From Brachycybe producta (lineage: Eukaryota; Arthropoda; Diplopoda; Playtdesmida; Andrognathidae): a stretch of DNA of 64,000 bases. Position 1 is the stretch's first letter. Each line of letters starts with the position of its first letter. Under the pieces are notes generated by a model. The model was not told the DNA's origin and made no database searches. It saw nothing but the letters and a program-made list of their open reading frames with translations. A program made the position numbers and the translations under genes. The DNA is taken from positions 12,797,854 through 12,861,853 of the forward strand of contig JAUPFP010000001.1 of the NCBI GenBank assembly GCA_036925085.1. Reading direction: 5' to 3'. Of this stretch, positions 11,452 to 22,799 are shown piece by piece.

Positions 11452-11745
11452 GGAGTACTGTGTTTCAGACTGTGTTTAATCAGAATATTGCTTAACTACC
11501 TTGAGAAAGAATAGCTAAACTGATTTTTAGCAGTCTATCACTGGGGTACTGTGGTACTGAAGGTTTCCTTTCCTTTGGAGTACTGTTAGGCCTAAAATTT
11601 TCCATTTGGAGTACTATAGAAACTATTGGTTTCCATTAATTTGGAGTACTGTAGTGACTATTGGTTTCCATACTTTGGAGTACTGTAGGACTTATTGGGT
11701 TCCAAGTTAGGAGTACTGTAGCTCCAAAGGTTCCCAGTGAGGAAC
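11452..11745 (+). repeat. Minisatellite of about 34 bp, GGAGTACTGTAG units
   Basis: Units beginning GGAGTACT or GGGTACT start at about 11543, 11577, 11608, 11643, 11677 and 11710, with spacings of 31-35 bp. An outlying copy of the same word lies at 11452. The unit core is GGAGTACTGTAG followed by ACTATTGGTTTCCAT. The array follows directly after the promoter-like block and its splice donor. Confidence 0.8.
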
Positions 11746-12290
11746 TATAAGGGAAAATCAGTTTGGCTAGTGTGGAAAGATTCTAACATCATGGATTGCC
11801 ATATGTGGGTTACATTTTATATGTAAGTGTTATATGTATTTTCTTTTATTATTATTTTTATTTTTTATTGACATTATTTAGCTTTTTATACTTTTATTTC
11901 ATTTTAAGGGTCATATTACCCATAGCCTTATTTGTCATTATCTAGACATTTTTTCAAATATCATTATTTTCAAATATAAACATATGCAATTTCTTAAACC
12001 CAATTTTTTAGGTTAATCTTATTATAATATCATATTTTTGTTTAATCGATTAACCCTATAAAAAAAATTCCTATAATAATCCTTTTATAATATTTTGGTA
12101 AAGGTCATGTTAATCCCCATTTATATTATATGAATTAAAATAAAGTATTCTTTAACTTAAATAAAATTTGAGTCAATTTGATTTATTTATTTTTTATGGG
12201 CCTTCATTGACCCCAAACCTTAAGTTAAAATTAACTTCAGTTGGTTATTTTCAACAATAAAGCTATACAGCCGGAAAACAACCAACAGTT
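11746..12290. other. AT-rich stretch without a gene
   Basis: Very AT-rich, with poly-T and TTATT runs. No coding frame, structured repeat or recognisable element end was found. Confidence 0.5.
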
Positions 12291-12299
12291 CTTAAACTA

Positions 12300-12939
12300 T
12301 TGTACAGTGTGATGACGGAAGTTTCTGGGAAAAACCATTCAACACTTGGAAAAGTAATTCCTATGATTAACTGTTTAACACAGGCAATAAGCAACTTACT
12401 GTACGTGTGTAGTTGATCGCATTACAGTTTCTCTCAAAAACGAATTACTGGCAAATATTGAGATTAGATTCGGAAACATCGAGAAGTCTCACCTTTTTGC
12501 AGATGCTTGCCTTCTAGATCCACGCTTCAAAAAACTGCATTTTAAAAATGCATTGGAATTGGCAAAGTCCATAAAAAGGGTGGACTGGGCCATTAATGGC
12601 ATGCACGTAACCACTGTGTCACCACCACCACCAGATGTAGACATAGATATTGATGCAGGTGACATATGGAGTCATCATGATGCCATGGTTTCTAAACCAC
12701 CATCTCAAGCTGGAGAGATGACTGAAGAGATGTCTGTGCAATTGAAGCAATACTTGACAGTGCCTGTTGTTTCTAGAAGCACAAATATTCTGGACTTTTG
12801 GTGTAAAACTACAAACAAATACACATATGGAGAGGGACTACACCATGTTGCCTTAAAGTACATTTCTTTACCTGCGAATTCAGTTCCTTCAGAGCATTTG
12901 TTTTCGAAAACAGGAAGTATCATAAACAAAAAAAAATAA
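12300..12939 (+). pseudogene. hAT-family (ZBED-like) transposase, C-terminal remnant
   Basis: hAT transposases cut and paste DNA transposons and end in a dimerisation domain. Translated pieces here show MTEVSGKNHSTLGKVIP, then LLDPRFKKLHF, then a C-terminal block with LKQYLTVPVVSR, ILDFW and LPANSVPSEHLFSKTG. The LDPRFK and PSERxFSxxG signatures are diagnostic of the family C-terminal half. A stop at about 12412 and frameshifts break it, and it ends in a lysine run where the domain normally continues. No catalytic N-terminal half or terminal inverted repeats were found. This could be a domesticated ZBED gene fragment, but the lesions favour a dead transposon. Confidence 0.85.
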
Positions 12940-13351
12940 TTTATACCCCAAGGGGCTGCACAAGTTAATTTTTATGTAAAGTTTAAATTGCCTAAATAAG
13001 CTTATGTTGAAATAATCGAAGGGTCGCCGGAAAGAATGCTGAATGTCAGTTTTTTTAACTTTTTCAGAATCGCAATTTTAAAGTTTCAAAAAGCATAGAA
13101 CAAACATGGAAACAGGTTTGTGGTACAAATAATTTTAGCCCTAACTGTGATCTTTCTTCCCCATTTCGATTTACCATTTGATTCCTTCAGAAAAAAGCCA
13201 CAAGATGGCATCGTAACCTTGTCTTGGAAAAAAATGACATTGATTGTTTTTTCCCACAACCCTTCAATTATATGCAGTTCTCAGTTGTTTTACACTTATA
13301 AAGTCTGAATTTTGTGTTTTTTCTATATTGCTTTCACTCATTACTCAGAAA

Positions 13352-13480
13352 AAGATATGGCCACAGTTAAGGCCCCACTTATGGCGCCAAAAAAAGATAT
13401 GGCCACAGTTAAGGCCCCACTTACGGCACCAAAAATGATATGGCCACACTTAAGGCCACATTTAAGAAAAAAAGATGGAG
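13352..13480 (+). repeat. Three tandem units of about 42 bp
   Basis: The word ATATGGCCACAGTTAAGGCC recurs at 13355, 13397 and, slightly changed, 13438, giving spacings of 42 and 41 bp. Open frames across it on both strands are by-products of the repeat. Confidence 0.8.
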
Positions 13481-13498
13481 CTTGCATATGCTCACACT

Positions 13499-13846
13499 TG
13501 TAACACCCGGCAAATTGTGATCCTGCCAAAACCATAGCCTGGGGGGTAAACAACTCTTGCTCGTCCCCTTCCCCTCTCTGACTCACACCTCTGACTCATA
13601 CCCAAGCACGAAGTGATACACTTAGGACCATGGTCACTTGGACCTGGTTACACCTCGCAGGTGTACACAGGTCCAAGGTATAAAAAGACCATGTTCCTCT
13701 TTGTTCCTCATCCTTGTCTTTGCTCTAAATTTGTTTTACGTTGATTATTCCATACCACATCATGGGCATGAGGCCGCACCTTTGATAAACAACATTCATC
13801 TTTGTAATCTTTATGTTTCTTTGCAAAGATGAATAAAAGTGTTACA
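13499..13846 (+). mobile_element. Possible solo LTR
   Basis: The segment starts TGTAACAC and ends GTGTTACA, a perfect 8-bp terminal inverted repeat with TG...CA ends. It contains a TATA box (GGTATAAAAAG, about 13678) and an AATAAA signal (13832), in that order. The signal lies very near the proposed end, so the true 3' end may lie further on, near 13900 (CGGAGACA). No second copy is present in the window and no clear target duplication was seen. Confidence 0.4.
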
Positions 13847-13905
13847 ACAAGAAACTGCATTGTCTCTATGTTTGGAAACTAATAACTTCTCGGAGACACC
13901 ATAAG

Positions 13906-14240
13906 GTAAAAGAGCGCATACCGATCCTGATGCAGCTACAACATCTTCTACTGATGGTCAATATCAACAGGAGGAGATGAACATCAGCGTCGACGGAGAA
14001 CAGGATGGCCACCATCCTTCTGCACAGATTTCACCCCCATGCAGGAGGACGATCGCAATCTATCGCCATCCAACTCTTTCTGTAGCCCGAATCTTCTCCA
14101 TGCGGGCACCGCGCGATGCAGAGAAGTGACGAGTTACAGAAAACATCATCTACAAGTTGGTCAGAAAAATAAAGTCGACTCCAAAAGCTCACACACTGGA
14201 TGTTGCCAGTTTTAAAAAGTGCTTGTATTCAAGAAGAAAA
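13906..14240 (+). other. GC-richer block with a weak open frame
   Basis: Base composition rises sharply between about 13910 and 14130 and one forward frame stays open for roughly 70 codons with a Ser/Gln/Asp-rich then Arg/Pro-rich composition. It stops, then continues about 40 more codons. It may be the start of the internal region of an LTR element whose LTR precedes it. No motif was recognised. Confidence 0.25.
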
Positions 14241-14357
14241 TAATTATTCTCTTGAATCTCTTCTTTCTTTCTTTTTAACTTTTAGAATTTACTTGTAAAG
14301 AAATTTCGTTTCAACTCATACGTATTAGTATTTTTTATTCTTGTTCTGAGAATTGTT

Positions 14358-14443
14358 CTGAAATATCTAATGGTCCAAAATATCAGATGTATCAAAAACT
14401 GCACTTTTTGATACATCTGATATTTTGGACTATTAGATATCTT
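14358..14443. repeat. Long perfect-type inverted repeat (about 40-bp arms)
   Basis: The arms around 14360-14400 and 14402-14443 are reverse complements with very few mismatches (core ATATCAGATGTATCAAAAA), separated by essentially no loop. This forms a near-perfect hairpin. It resembles a foldback MITE or a palindrome from replication error. Confidence 0.8.
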
Positions 14444-14586
14444 TATTGAGGCATGGTAGTATAAAATTAGTTGTGCATGGTTTCTAAAAAATAATCTTTT
14501 CTAAAAAATAAGCTCATACACATGGCTTAACATGATATTGTTTTCTATTTCAGTTTTAGTTTTACATGTAAATAAGAAATCATAAA

Positions 14587-15819
14587 ATGGAGGCTACTGA
14601 ACGTAATTAGCTCATAGAAGTATACTTTAATATGGGATGTTCACAATTTGAAATTTGTGGCGTGCTTGCAGCTAATCACTCAATTGTAATAACTCCACGT
14701 CATTTGCGTCGTCTTTTACGAGGCTTACAATTGCGACGACGTCGTAATTATACTGATTTATTAGAAGTTGCACAGTTTATCAGTGATCAATGTGATACAT
14801 CATCAGCTTTACATGGATATAGACGGATGTATCTAAAGTGTTTAAAGCAAGGATTTGTTGTGTGTAAGGAAGATATAAGGTTATTTTACAAATTCTTACT
14901 CCAGACACAAAGAAGACGAGAAGACAAAGAAGACGGAGACGCTTAAGAAGAAGACAGTATGTTTCTTCAGGACCCAATTTTCTTTGGCATTTAGATTCTT
15001 ATGAAAAACTGAAGCCATATGGAATCTGTATAAATGGATGTATAGATGGGTTTTCCAGAAAAATAATATGGTTAAAAGCTTATCATAATAGTAGTGACCC
15101 AAAAATAATCTGTGGGTATTTTTTGGAAGCTGTGGGTATTTTTTGGAAGCTGTGGATATTTTTTGGAAGCTGTGGCTGCTTTAGGTGGTTGTCCCAGGGT
15201 AGTTAGGGCAGATATGGGCACTGAAAATGGTGCTGTTGCACAGGTACAGCTGTTTTTCAGAAGTGAAGACACAGATTCTTTAGCACAAAATAGTTTTATG
15301 TATAGACACAGCACTGCAAATCAATGAATAGGAACATGGTGGGGGCATTCTACGATGTCAATGTGCCGAATTTTGGATTCAGTTTTTTTCATGACTTGAA
15401 AGAAGCTGGTGATTTTACAGGCACAGACCTGGACAAAATTTAGTTCAATTTGTGTTTATGGATTTAATAAAGAAGGAGTTGGATAAAGTTGTAGAACTCT
15501 GGGATGTTCACAGCATAGGAAGAAGTCGTTTTACCAGTCAAAGTCTGCCAGAGGAAAACCTATAATTATGTACACACTGTCACAAGCTTATGGGACACAT
15601 GATTACCGTGTTTCAGTTTGTGAAAGAAAATATGCCAGATCTTTGAATCAGTGTACTTTCCGTGATAATTGTCGTTCTTCTTTGAGAGAGGCATTTCATG
15701 TTTTTCAGTTTTATATGGCACAAAATAATTTCGTCTTGCCTGTTGACCCATTACTTGCCAAAAATTTGTATTTGTTTTTACGACAACAAGTAACTCAAGA
15801 TTTAATATGCATTGAGTAA
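14587..15819 (+). pseudogene. DDE integrase-core protein, disrupted (rva_4-like)
   Basis: The readable pieces are a helical N-terminal region (CGVLAANHSIVITPRHLRRL, then LRRRRNYTDL), then HGYRRMYLKCLKQGFVV, then LWHLDSYEKLKPYGICINGC with a first catalytic-type Asp, then GGCPRVVRADMGTENG with a second Asp, and a C-terminal block with TFRD and MAQNNFVLPVDP. This order matches a family of stand-alone integrase-core proteins widespread as mobile or captured genes in animals and fungi. The frame is broken by a 20-bp unit triplicated at 15111-15170 (net shift of 40 bp), a stop at 15325 and several stops from 15440 to 15570. It is a dead copy. Confidence 0.8.
15111..15170 (+). repeat. 20-bp unit repeated three times inside the integrase pseudogene
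   Basis: The unit TGTGGGTATTTTTTGGAAGC occupies 15111-15130, 15131-15150 and, with one change, 15151-15170. One copy alone gives a smooth frame from ICGYFLEAV into AALGGCP, so the two extra units are the cause of the frameshift here. Confidence 0.9.
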
Positions 15820-18070
15820 TTAATTGCTAGCTTTATATTTTTCCTTTGTTCTTTGTATACATACACTGTATATCTTAGTCTTATGTTTAAGTTGAAAAAG
15901 AACTGACCATTCAAATTTGTTAAATAAAATCAATTATATCTGTTTGTGCCATTTAATTAATTTCTTTAATATACATTATAATTATACTTAATATAAAATT
16001 ATATTTATTCCATGTACAGTACAGGGAGGTTGTGGGAACCAATTTATTTTACTTATTCTTATGAAAATAAATTTTGTTTACAATCTGTTTTTTTTCTTCT
16101 TACTTTTCTCCATTTTTGGGAGTTTGATTATGTGAACTTTCGATTATCGGAACTAGTCATGTCGAACATGTTCCGATAATCGACGTTCGACTGTTTTTAT
16201 TATTTCTATAATGCTTGTCGCACACTACATGGCATAGGAACGGCTTACCGTTCCGGTAATATTTTGATAAGAAGCATTTCAACCAAGCTTACCACATCCG
16301 ATTCTAGTGATGTGTCCCATTGAAAAGCTTTTTATAGAAATATTCCGATTCATTCTGTACCGACTATTCGGTTCCGATGTAGTGTGGCAACAAGCTTAAA
16401 ACGCACATTTCTGATGTGCAGTTTTGTTGATTTTGATATATTTTTAGAAATAAGAAATATTTGAAAGTATTGTTACTTTAAAATAGTTTTTAGTGGAAGA
16501 TAGTGGCGATAGCGGTGCTCAATTTGAACTTGCCAATAGAAATGCAGTGTTAGAATAGATTCTGAAAAGCAATTTTTATTTGCTGCGAAAATAACTTGCT
16601 TCTTCTTTCTTGTAAAATGGAACAATGTATGGATGGAGAGAGGTGAACGTCATCTCCTCCTCTTCTGTTTTATGTACTTTTTCTTTCCCATCTTTTGGAA
16701 ACATTATGTCACCCCTTTTTTCCTGTGTTGTTATACAGGTGTTTATTAATATAAAACAAATGTTCTTTGCTTTTCTTTCTTTTCATTATCGTCTATTACA
16801 TTAAAATTTGTTTTGCTTTGCCTGCTTATTAATATTCAGTCAGAAATTTTAGTCTCTCAAACGAAGGGGATTCAAATATTGCAGACATAAAAGAGAGAAA
16901 AGGCAGGTGGTTGTGGTGGGGTGTGAGATGGAACATTTCAGGTGTGTGTCTGTGGGGAGAGATGTGTGCGTATTTGTTTGCTCATATGGTGGCCAGACTG
17001 CATTACTACTGTGAACAAACTAAATGTATGAGAAATTAGTCCAAATAATAAGTTTTGACTTTTGTTTTTTTACATTGTGAGGTTTCGTGGTTGTAAATTG
17101 AGAGGGATTATTTGTTACATCAACGTTAATCAATGATCATAGATTAGTTTTTATTCCCAATTTTTTTGCGGGTCACAATGGTGGAGGTGAATAGATTAGG
17201 AGAGATTTCTTGGAGATTCAGAAGGAAGCCCCAAAAACTTTAAAGTATATTTCACTAAAACGTATTCACTTCAATAATTTTGCTCAAATCAATTTTAAAG
17301 TAGATTTCATTAAGAAAATCTCGAAAACAAAAAAGGCGAGTTGAACCCCAGACCTGCAGTTCCAGTCTGAAATCTACTTTTATGCATAAAATACATAATA
17401 TTAGGAGAAGAATTCCAAGTTGTTCTGGAGATAATTCTTCAGTTGTTGTTGATGATCTCCTAATAACAACTTCGAAAAAAAAGGTGCCGACGACGATTCG
17501 ATTTGGATTTCATCTTGAATGGGAAAAAAATTCTTAAATTAATTTAAAGTTGTTTAAAAAAATGACAGGTTTATTTGCTGCGTCATCGATTGATCGATTC
17601 ATTTGTAATCTGAATGTTTTTGCATTCGAGTATATGGTGGCAGCAAATAAATTGTAACTTATTTTTTCTAAGTAACAACTTTTAAAAGAATTTCTACATG
17701 TGTCATTCTAAACTGAGGTACAAAGTTCATTTTAAACACAGCTTTATGAAAATTATCTGTGTGCATCTTCGTTTACTCTTCTAAATTTTACACGAGCAAC
17801 TATCTGATACATCATAACATTCTTTTCGTGAGTTACGACATAGTGTATTTGAAAATTGAAGAACAAACGGAGGTGCACATATAATTGTCACTGTTTTTTT
17901 ATTTTTCAAAATAAACTTTTTGTGAAATGAAAAACGAAATTTCATATATTTAGGTCGACGAAATCCTGAAATGTGATCAACAACGGTTTTAAAAGTGCCA
18001 GAAAAAGTTGATTTTGAAACACAGTATCGTGAAAATCATCTATGCATCTTTGTTTACTCTTTGTTTACTC
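15820..18070. other. AT-rich intergenic stretch, no gene seen
   Basis: No coding signal was found across 2.2 kb. Notable items are an inverted repeat at 16140-16183 with 14-bp arms (TCGATTATCGGAAC), and a diverged direct repeat of about 60 bp at 17719-17780 and 18004-18063. The second copy of the direct repeat abuts element F. Confidence 0.6.
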
Positions 18071-18071
18071 C

Positions 18072-18400
18072 ATGGACACAGAGAGGTGTAGAGCTCAGCC
18101 CAGATCTCAGCCTAAGATAGCCTCGGGCTGGCCGGCAATCACCAGCAGGTGCCCTCACACAGTGTGGGTGCCCACCTGTACCACCGTGGTGAGTCGTCCC
18201 ACCAAGGTGATTTTCAGGCCTCCCACACCCTGACCGTCAGGGGGAATGAGCACAGGCTCGATTTCGAACTTGTGTTCTTGTGCAAGTGCAGCTGAGATGA
18301 CGCTGCCCATAGCTCCGGTGTCTGCAAACATACGTATGACTTCTGTTGATCGTGACGGCGATACGCGGGTTCCTGTCATTAGCATCGTAATCTCCTACTT
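18072..18400 (-). pseudogene. Element F aspartic protease
   Basis: The core FADTGAMGSVIS at about 18320 is the D-T-G-A active-site loop of a retroviral-type aspartic protease, followed by a plausible flap and LLVIAGQPEAIL block. A stop after the GTHTV segment (18155) and others near 18110 and 18090 break it. The frame ends where element sequence ends. Confidence 0.75.
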
Positions 18401-18759
18401 CCTGAGGTGAACAGCTGTCTACCAGCTGTTGGTACACCGTCTTCATGAGTTTCCGGCTGCAGGAGTGGCCTTTCGTTGGTGGTTGGGTGCCGGGAGCAAT
18501 GATGGCTACTGTTTTGTTTTTGCGGCACCCTTCTACTTCCACAGAAGTTGAAAGGACGTCGAGCGTGTCCTGCCAGGTGATCAGCTTATCTGAGGTCCAC
18601 GCTCATATGGGAGCTCGGTTGATCACACAAAGCGGTACGTTCTCAGAATCGTCGGGACTGTCTGTGTTGGGTTTTTCAGGTGGTGGTGCCTTGGCAGTTG
18701 AACCTGGAGCTGGAAGAGAAATCTGATAAATTTGTCACCCTATTCGGATTAATGCGAAT

Positions 18760-20478
18760 TCAGTTCCATTTTCGGTGATTACATTCCGCTTCAGGCACCT
18801 CCTCCTTGGTGTAATAATCGGTAATTGGTTCTCCAAACTGCTTGAAGGTGATCTTTTTCTTCGGCTGGCGGCACTCACGGAGAAAATGCCCCAACTTCCC
18901 ACAATTGTAAAACGTTGACTTGCTCTTGTCGAACGTGCGAGTGGCGTCTTGTTGGGTGTCCATTGTATAGTGTCATCCTGGATTGGTCGTTGCAGTTTGG
19001 TTCATCTTTCTATCATGCCTAGAGCGATGTGTACTGTCATTAGAGCTGGCGGTTGCCGCCTGTTCTTCGTCGGTCTTCGATGCTCCTTTACCAGCATGTG
19101 GATCAGCTGCTGTTTTAGGTCCCATCAGCCACTCAAGGAAAGTAAGACAGCCTCCATGTTGAGGATGGCGTTTGCAAAGTCCTTGAACAATGCAGTGGGT
19201 GCGTGATGGATGGCACTCCGAATTGTTGGATGTAGAGCGCGGCACAACTGACTTATACGGACTTAAACTCGGTCGCCGAGTGCCATAAACTTCCAAATGA
19301 AGGCCTGCGTACTCTCGCCTTCTGTTTGGAGCATCTCTATATACTGCTTCTCCAAGAGGGATAATTTGTTCGGTTTCCCAAACGTGTCCACCATCTGCAT
19401 TCTCAGCTCGGCCCAAAAAATGCCTCGACATTCGTACTTCAGTCTGGTTAACCACGTACGGGTGGCCAAGGTGAAACACCCAGTAAGATACTCCTCCTTG
19501 TGGTGGTCGGTCCAGTCGTACAGGTGGGCCACTTCCTCGAATTCTTCCAGGAAGGGACAAAAACCTGTCAATCCATCAAATTTCTGGATTGAGTAGGCTG
19601 GGTGGCGACCACTGTACTTCTTATTGAAGTCTTCAACTGAGTTCTTTGTGGGGGCTGGTCTGTAGACTCCATCTTGTATGTTAGACATCCCAGTGTGCAT
19701 CGGTGCTGCCCTTGTGGTGGAAATCATGGCACGTAGACTGAAGTGTCTTGTGTCGGTTCTTGATTCTGAGCGCGACCCTGCTGCTGTTCCGGGGGTGCCG
19801 AGTGACGGCCACTACGTGCAGCCCGGACAAGTGTTGAGAATCAGCATGTGTCATAGTTGGTAGTGCACGTGGTTGTTCCGCATGCTCGTATCTACGGTGT
19901 GGACCATATGATTGGTCTTGACGCAATTGTTCACTGGTGCGTGGAGTGTATAACCAGTCAGTGTGGTGCAGTAGATGATGTGGTGTATAGTCTGTTGTGT
20001 CGATCGTAATGCAGCCCGTGGCACTCTTCGTAGCCATAATAGGGAGCTGAAAATGCGTTGGAATCATCGTCACAACGGTGTGTACATGTTGTCCGCTGTG
20101 GTGTCGTCGGTCGGTTTGGTGTAAATCGATTGCACATGAGTTGGGCCACATTTTGTGTTAACGGGTCCAGACATGAAATCTCATGGAGATCGGGTCCGAC
20201 CGATTGCGGCAGTGGTGTCGCATCATTAATGATGAGGTTGTCCTGCGAATTCTCATGAGAGCCCTGGTGATTATACAGGATATGTGCGGCAGCCATGATT
20301 GGTGATGCAGCGTGTATGGTGTATGCAGTGTGTATCTGAGGTGATGAACTAGTCCGGCGAAGTCCCATTCGGTGGATGCAGCTCCGAGGGTTCTCGAGTA
20401 CACTCTGAGCGATGCTTGTTGGTCCCGGATCGGAGTCCAGTATGAGGTGACTGGTTCAACACGTGGTTGTGGTGACAT
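18760..20478 (-). pseudogene. Element F gag
   Basis: Gag would form the particle that packages element RNA. A frame from ATG 20478 (MSPQPRVEP) gives a proline/threonine/histidine-rich N-terminus. The capsid-like block around 19290-19640 shows FDGLTGFCPFLEEFEEVA, YDWTDHHKEEYLTGCFT and FIWKFMALGDRV, the pattern of retrotransposon gag. The knuckle at about 18898 reads FYNCGKLGHFLREC, with the first cysteine of CxxC replaced by phenylalanine. Frameshifts occur near 19690 and 19290. Confidence 0.75.
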
Positions 20479-20480
20479 CG

Positions 20481-21576
20481 TGGATCTGTAAGTCGGTGTA
20501 TGTGTGTGTGCGTTTGTAAATGGTGCTTCTGTCGGTAACCGACACCTTCGTACTCTTATACACCGTGTAACAATGGTTTACCTAAGCTTAGCACACGTGT
20601 AATGGAGTCGTCTCTCAGTCTGATGGTGTTGTTTTGCAGTTCAAGTGTCGTGTTGGTTGTAATGTCCTCAGTTGTGCTTTTGTTGACTGGTGGTTCCCAA
20701 CTGGTGTAGAGTGTTGTGAATTCTTTATTGAGTGTCAAATTTCGGAAGTATCTCCCTCTGCACGTGGTATGTGGCGACCACGTGTAGGATATGAGAGTTC
20801 TGAAAGTCTCAACAAGAAACAGCAGATGTACAATGCGAATCTGAGCGTGGTGCACCACCCAATCAATGCAGAGAAATTGAAAATTAAAGAGTGAAGCTAG
20901 AGCATGGTGCCCGCACACTTAGATTCACTTAGAAACAAGGAGTAAGAGTGTGTGTGTAGAGAACACACAAAGAGATGAAAGTCCAAGATGGCTGAACTTG
21001 CAGAAAACTAACAGACAAAGAAATAAAAGTCCAAGATGGCTGGGCTTTTATAAAAAGAACGAGGAAGAAAGCTGAATTGCTCTAAAGTGTAGTGAATTCT
21101 GATGTGGTGCCCACACGTCCCAGAATTTAAGTTATTGAAATAGAGCAATTTGTTTAATAAGAAAAGTTCTTTCTAAACAAGAAGAATTGTTCAGATGATT
21201 GAATTTGGTGATCCTCACTGGTGGATGGCTCTGGATGAAAAGACAGAGTCAGTAGCAAGTGAGGAACTTTGATGAGTGAAAAGTAGAAGTTCATAGGTGG
21301 CACTGGTGTGGCCACTTTCGGTGTAGTTATTGTATTGTTCGAAATATTGTTCAAAAATGAAGAAATCCGCCAGGTGGCGCTTTGGAGTCACCAGGGGAAA
21401 GAAAAACTCCACCAGGGGCACGCATGTGCAGACCAGCTGGAAGAGAATTAAAAAGAAGAGAACAAAAAGAGAAGAGAAGATACAACTATGCGCTCCCATG
21501 GAGTAAATCGATCCAAAATGGCGGCCGGGCTTCAATGGTGTCCAATGAATATAATTCATGTGAAAAGACATTGAGG
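20481..21576 (-). other. Leader or LTR-like DNA of element F, plus unassigned sequence
   Basis: Minus-strand sequence just upstream of F gag should hold its leader and LTR. Related words TGTGGGCACCA and TGTGCGGGCACCA occur at about 21105-21116 and 20903-20915, and GTCCAAGATGGCTG occurs twice (about 20981 and 21029), so duplicated regulatory-type DNA is present. LTR edges could not be fixed. 21341-21576 contains CACCAGG-rich sequence and no gene. Confidence 0.3.
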
Positions 21577-21854
<278 letters not shown>

Positions 21855-21859
<5 letters not shown>

Positions 21860-22709
21860 GATAAAATATACCAAAAAGCGGTTGGCTAAGCCGCTTATTT
21901 TATCCTGGTTCGGGAGGAAGGGAACAAATTAATCCCTTTTCCTACTCCTCACAAGTTCTTCCTTGTTGAACTTTTACAGTAAAATGGATCTTTTAGCTGT
22001 CTGCTACCCCTCGGGCTTTCGCCCGTTAAAAGCTAGTTGATCGTGCTGTCCCTTGAAGTTGCATCTAGAAGTGTTAATCCGGGTTTTCACCCGGATTGGT
22101 AATTCGAGATGAGGATGTTGATAGAACTTTCGTTCTTCCCAGTAGACGTAAAGAAATCAGACTTAGCAACTTTTTACTCTTCATAACAGTTTATTTTCAG
22201 AATGTACAGAATTTGGCCACAATTGGGCATAATCTCAGTGTCAGAGTAACAATTCGAAAAGTGCTTACTTTACACAAAAATACACGGCCTTTTATACCCA
22301 AAAAGAGGACACTGAGAACCATTTCTCAGTATTCTCTGATTGGGTAAATTTGAAATCAAAAACCAAACTGGCCAATCAATTTGATTGACCAGTGGTCAAC
22401 AAAATATAGAAATATGATTCATCCTATAAAACAGACAATATTTCCAAGAAAAATACAACCCCATTGACTTAATGCTACTGCTTATCAGCATGATCTTCTT
22501 GTATTAAGGAGTGGGACTGGGAGAGAAAGAGATCCAAGACCCAAAAGGTGACCCAAGACAGGATATTGGCGTTGTCAGCTGAGAGAACTAGGTCAATCCT
22601 CTGTACATCAGTACAGAGGGTTGACAAAGTTCCAGGCTAATCTAAAACAAAAACAAACGATCCACAAAAAACTAAGTAAGCCAGGAGTGCTCCTGGACTG
22701 ATCGTTTCA
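21855..22709 (-). mobile_element. Solo LTR E-prime (Gypsy lineage E)
   Basis: On the minus strand it begins TGAAACGATCAGTCCAGGAG and ends CCAACA. It matches the LTRs of element E along its length in reverse orientation, including the CCCGAACCA block, the GGGCGAAAGCCCG block and the promoter block with CCCAATCAGAGAATACTGAG and a GGGTATAAA TATA box (about 22298-22306). It is clearly diverged from E. Flanks are ATAT on both sides (21851-21854 and 22710-22713), consistent with a 4-bp target duplication in (TA)n. Confidence 0.88.
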
Positions 22710-22734
22710 ATATATACATATATATATGTATATA

Positions 22735-22782
<48 letters not shown>

Positions 22783-22799
22783 TATAAACATATATATAT
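22710..22799. repeat. (TA)n tract between solo LTR E-prime and element D
   Basis: About 90 bp of TA repeats with a few TACATA and TAAACA interruptions. Both neighbouring LTRs end exactly at this tract. Confidence 0.97.

Larger units (their letters stand above)
18072..20480 (-). mobile_element. Ty3/Gypsy-like element F, gag and protease only
   Basis: Read on the minus strand from about 20478, the order is a gag N-terminus, a gag capsid region, a zinc knuckle and an aspartic protease. The sequence then passes into AT-rich DNA at about 18072. Reverse transcriptase, RNase H and integrase are missing, and no matching LTR pair is present. It is therefore a 3'-truncated, long-dead copy. It is not closely similar to elements A, B, D or E. 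Confidence 0.75.

Noticed and set aside
17335..17400. tRNA-like B box on the minus strand (GGTTCAACTC followed by a T run)
   Set aside because: The bases around the T loop do not pair, and no acceptor or anticodon arm can be built.
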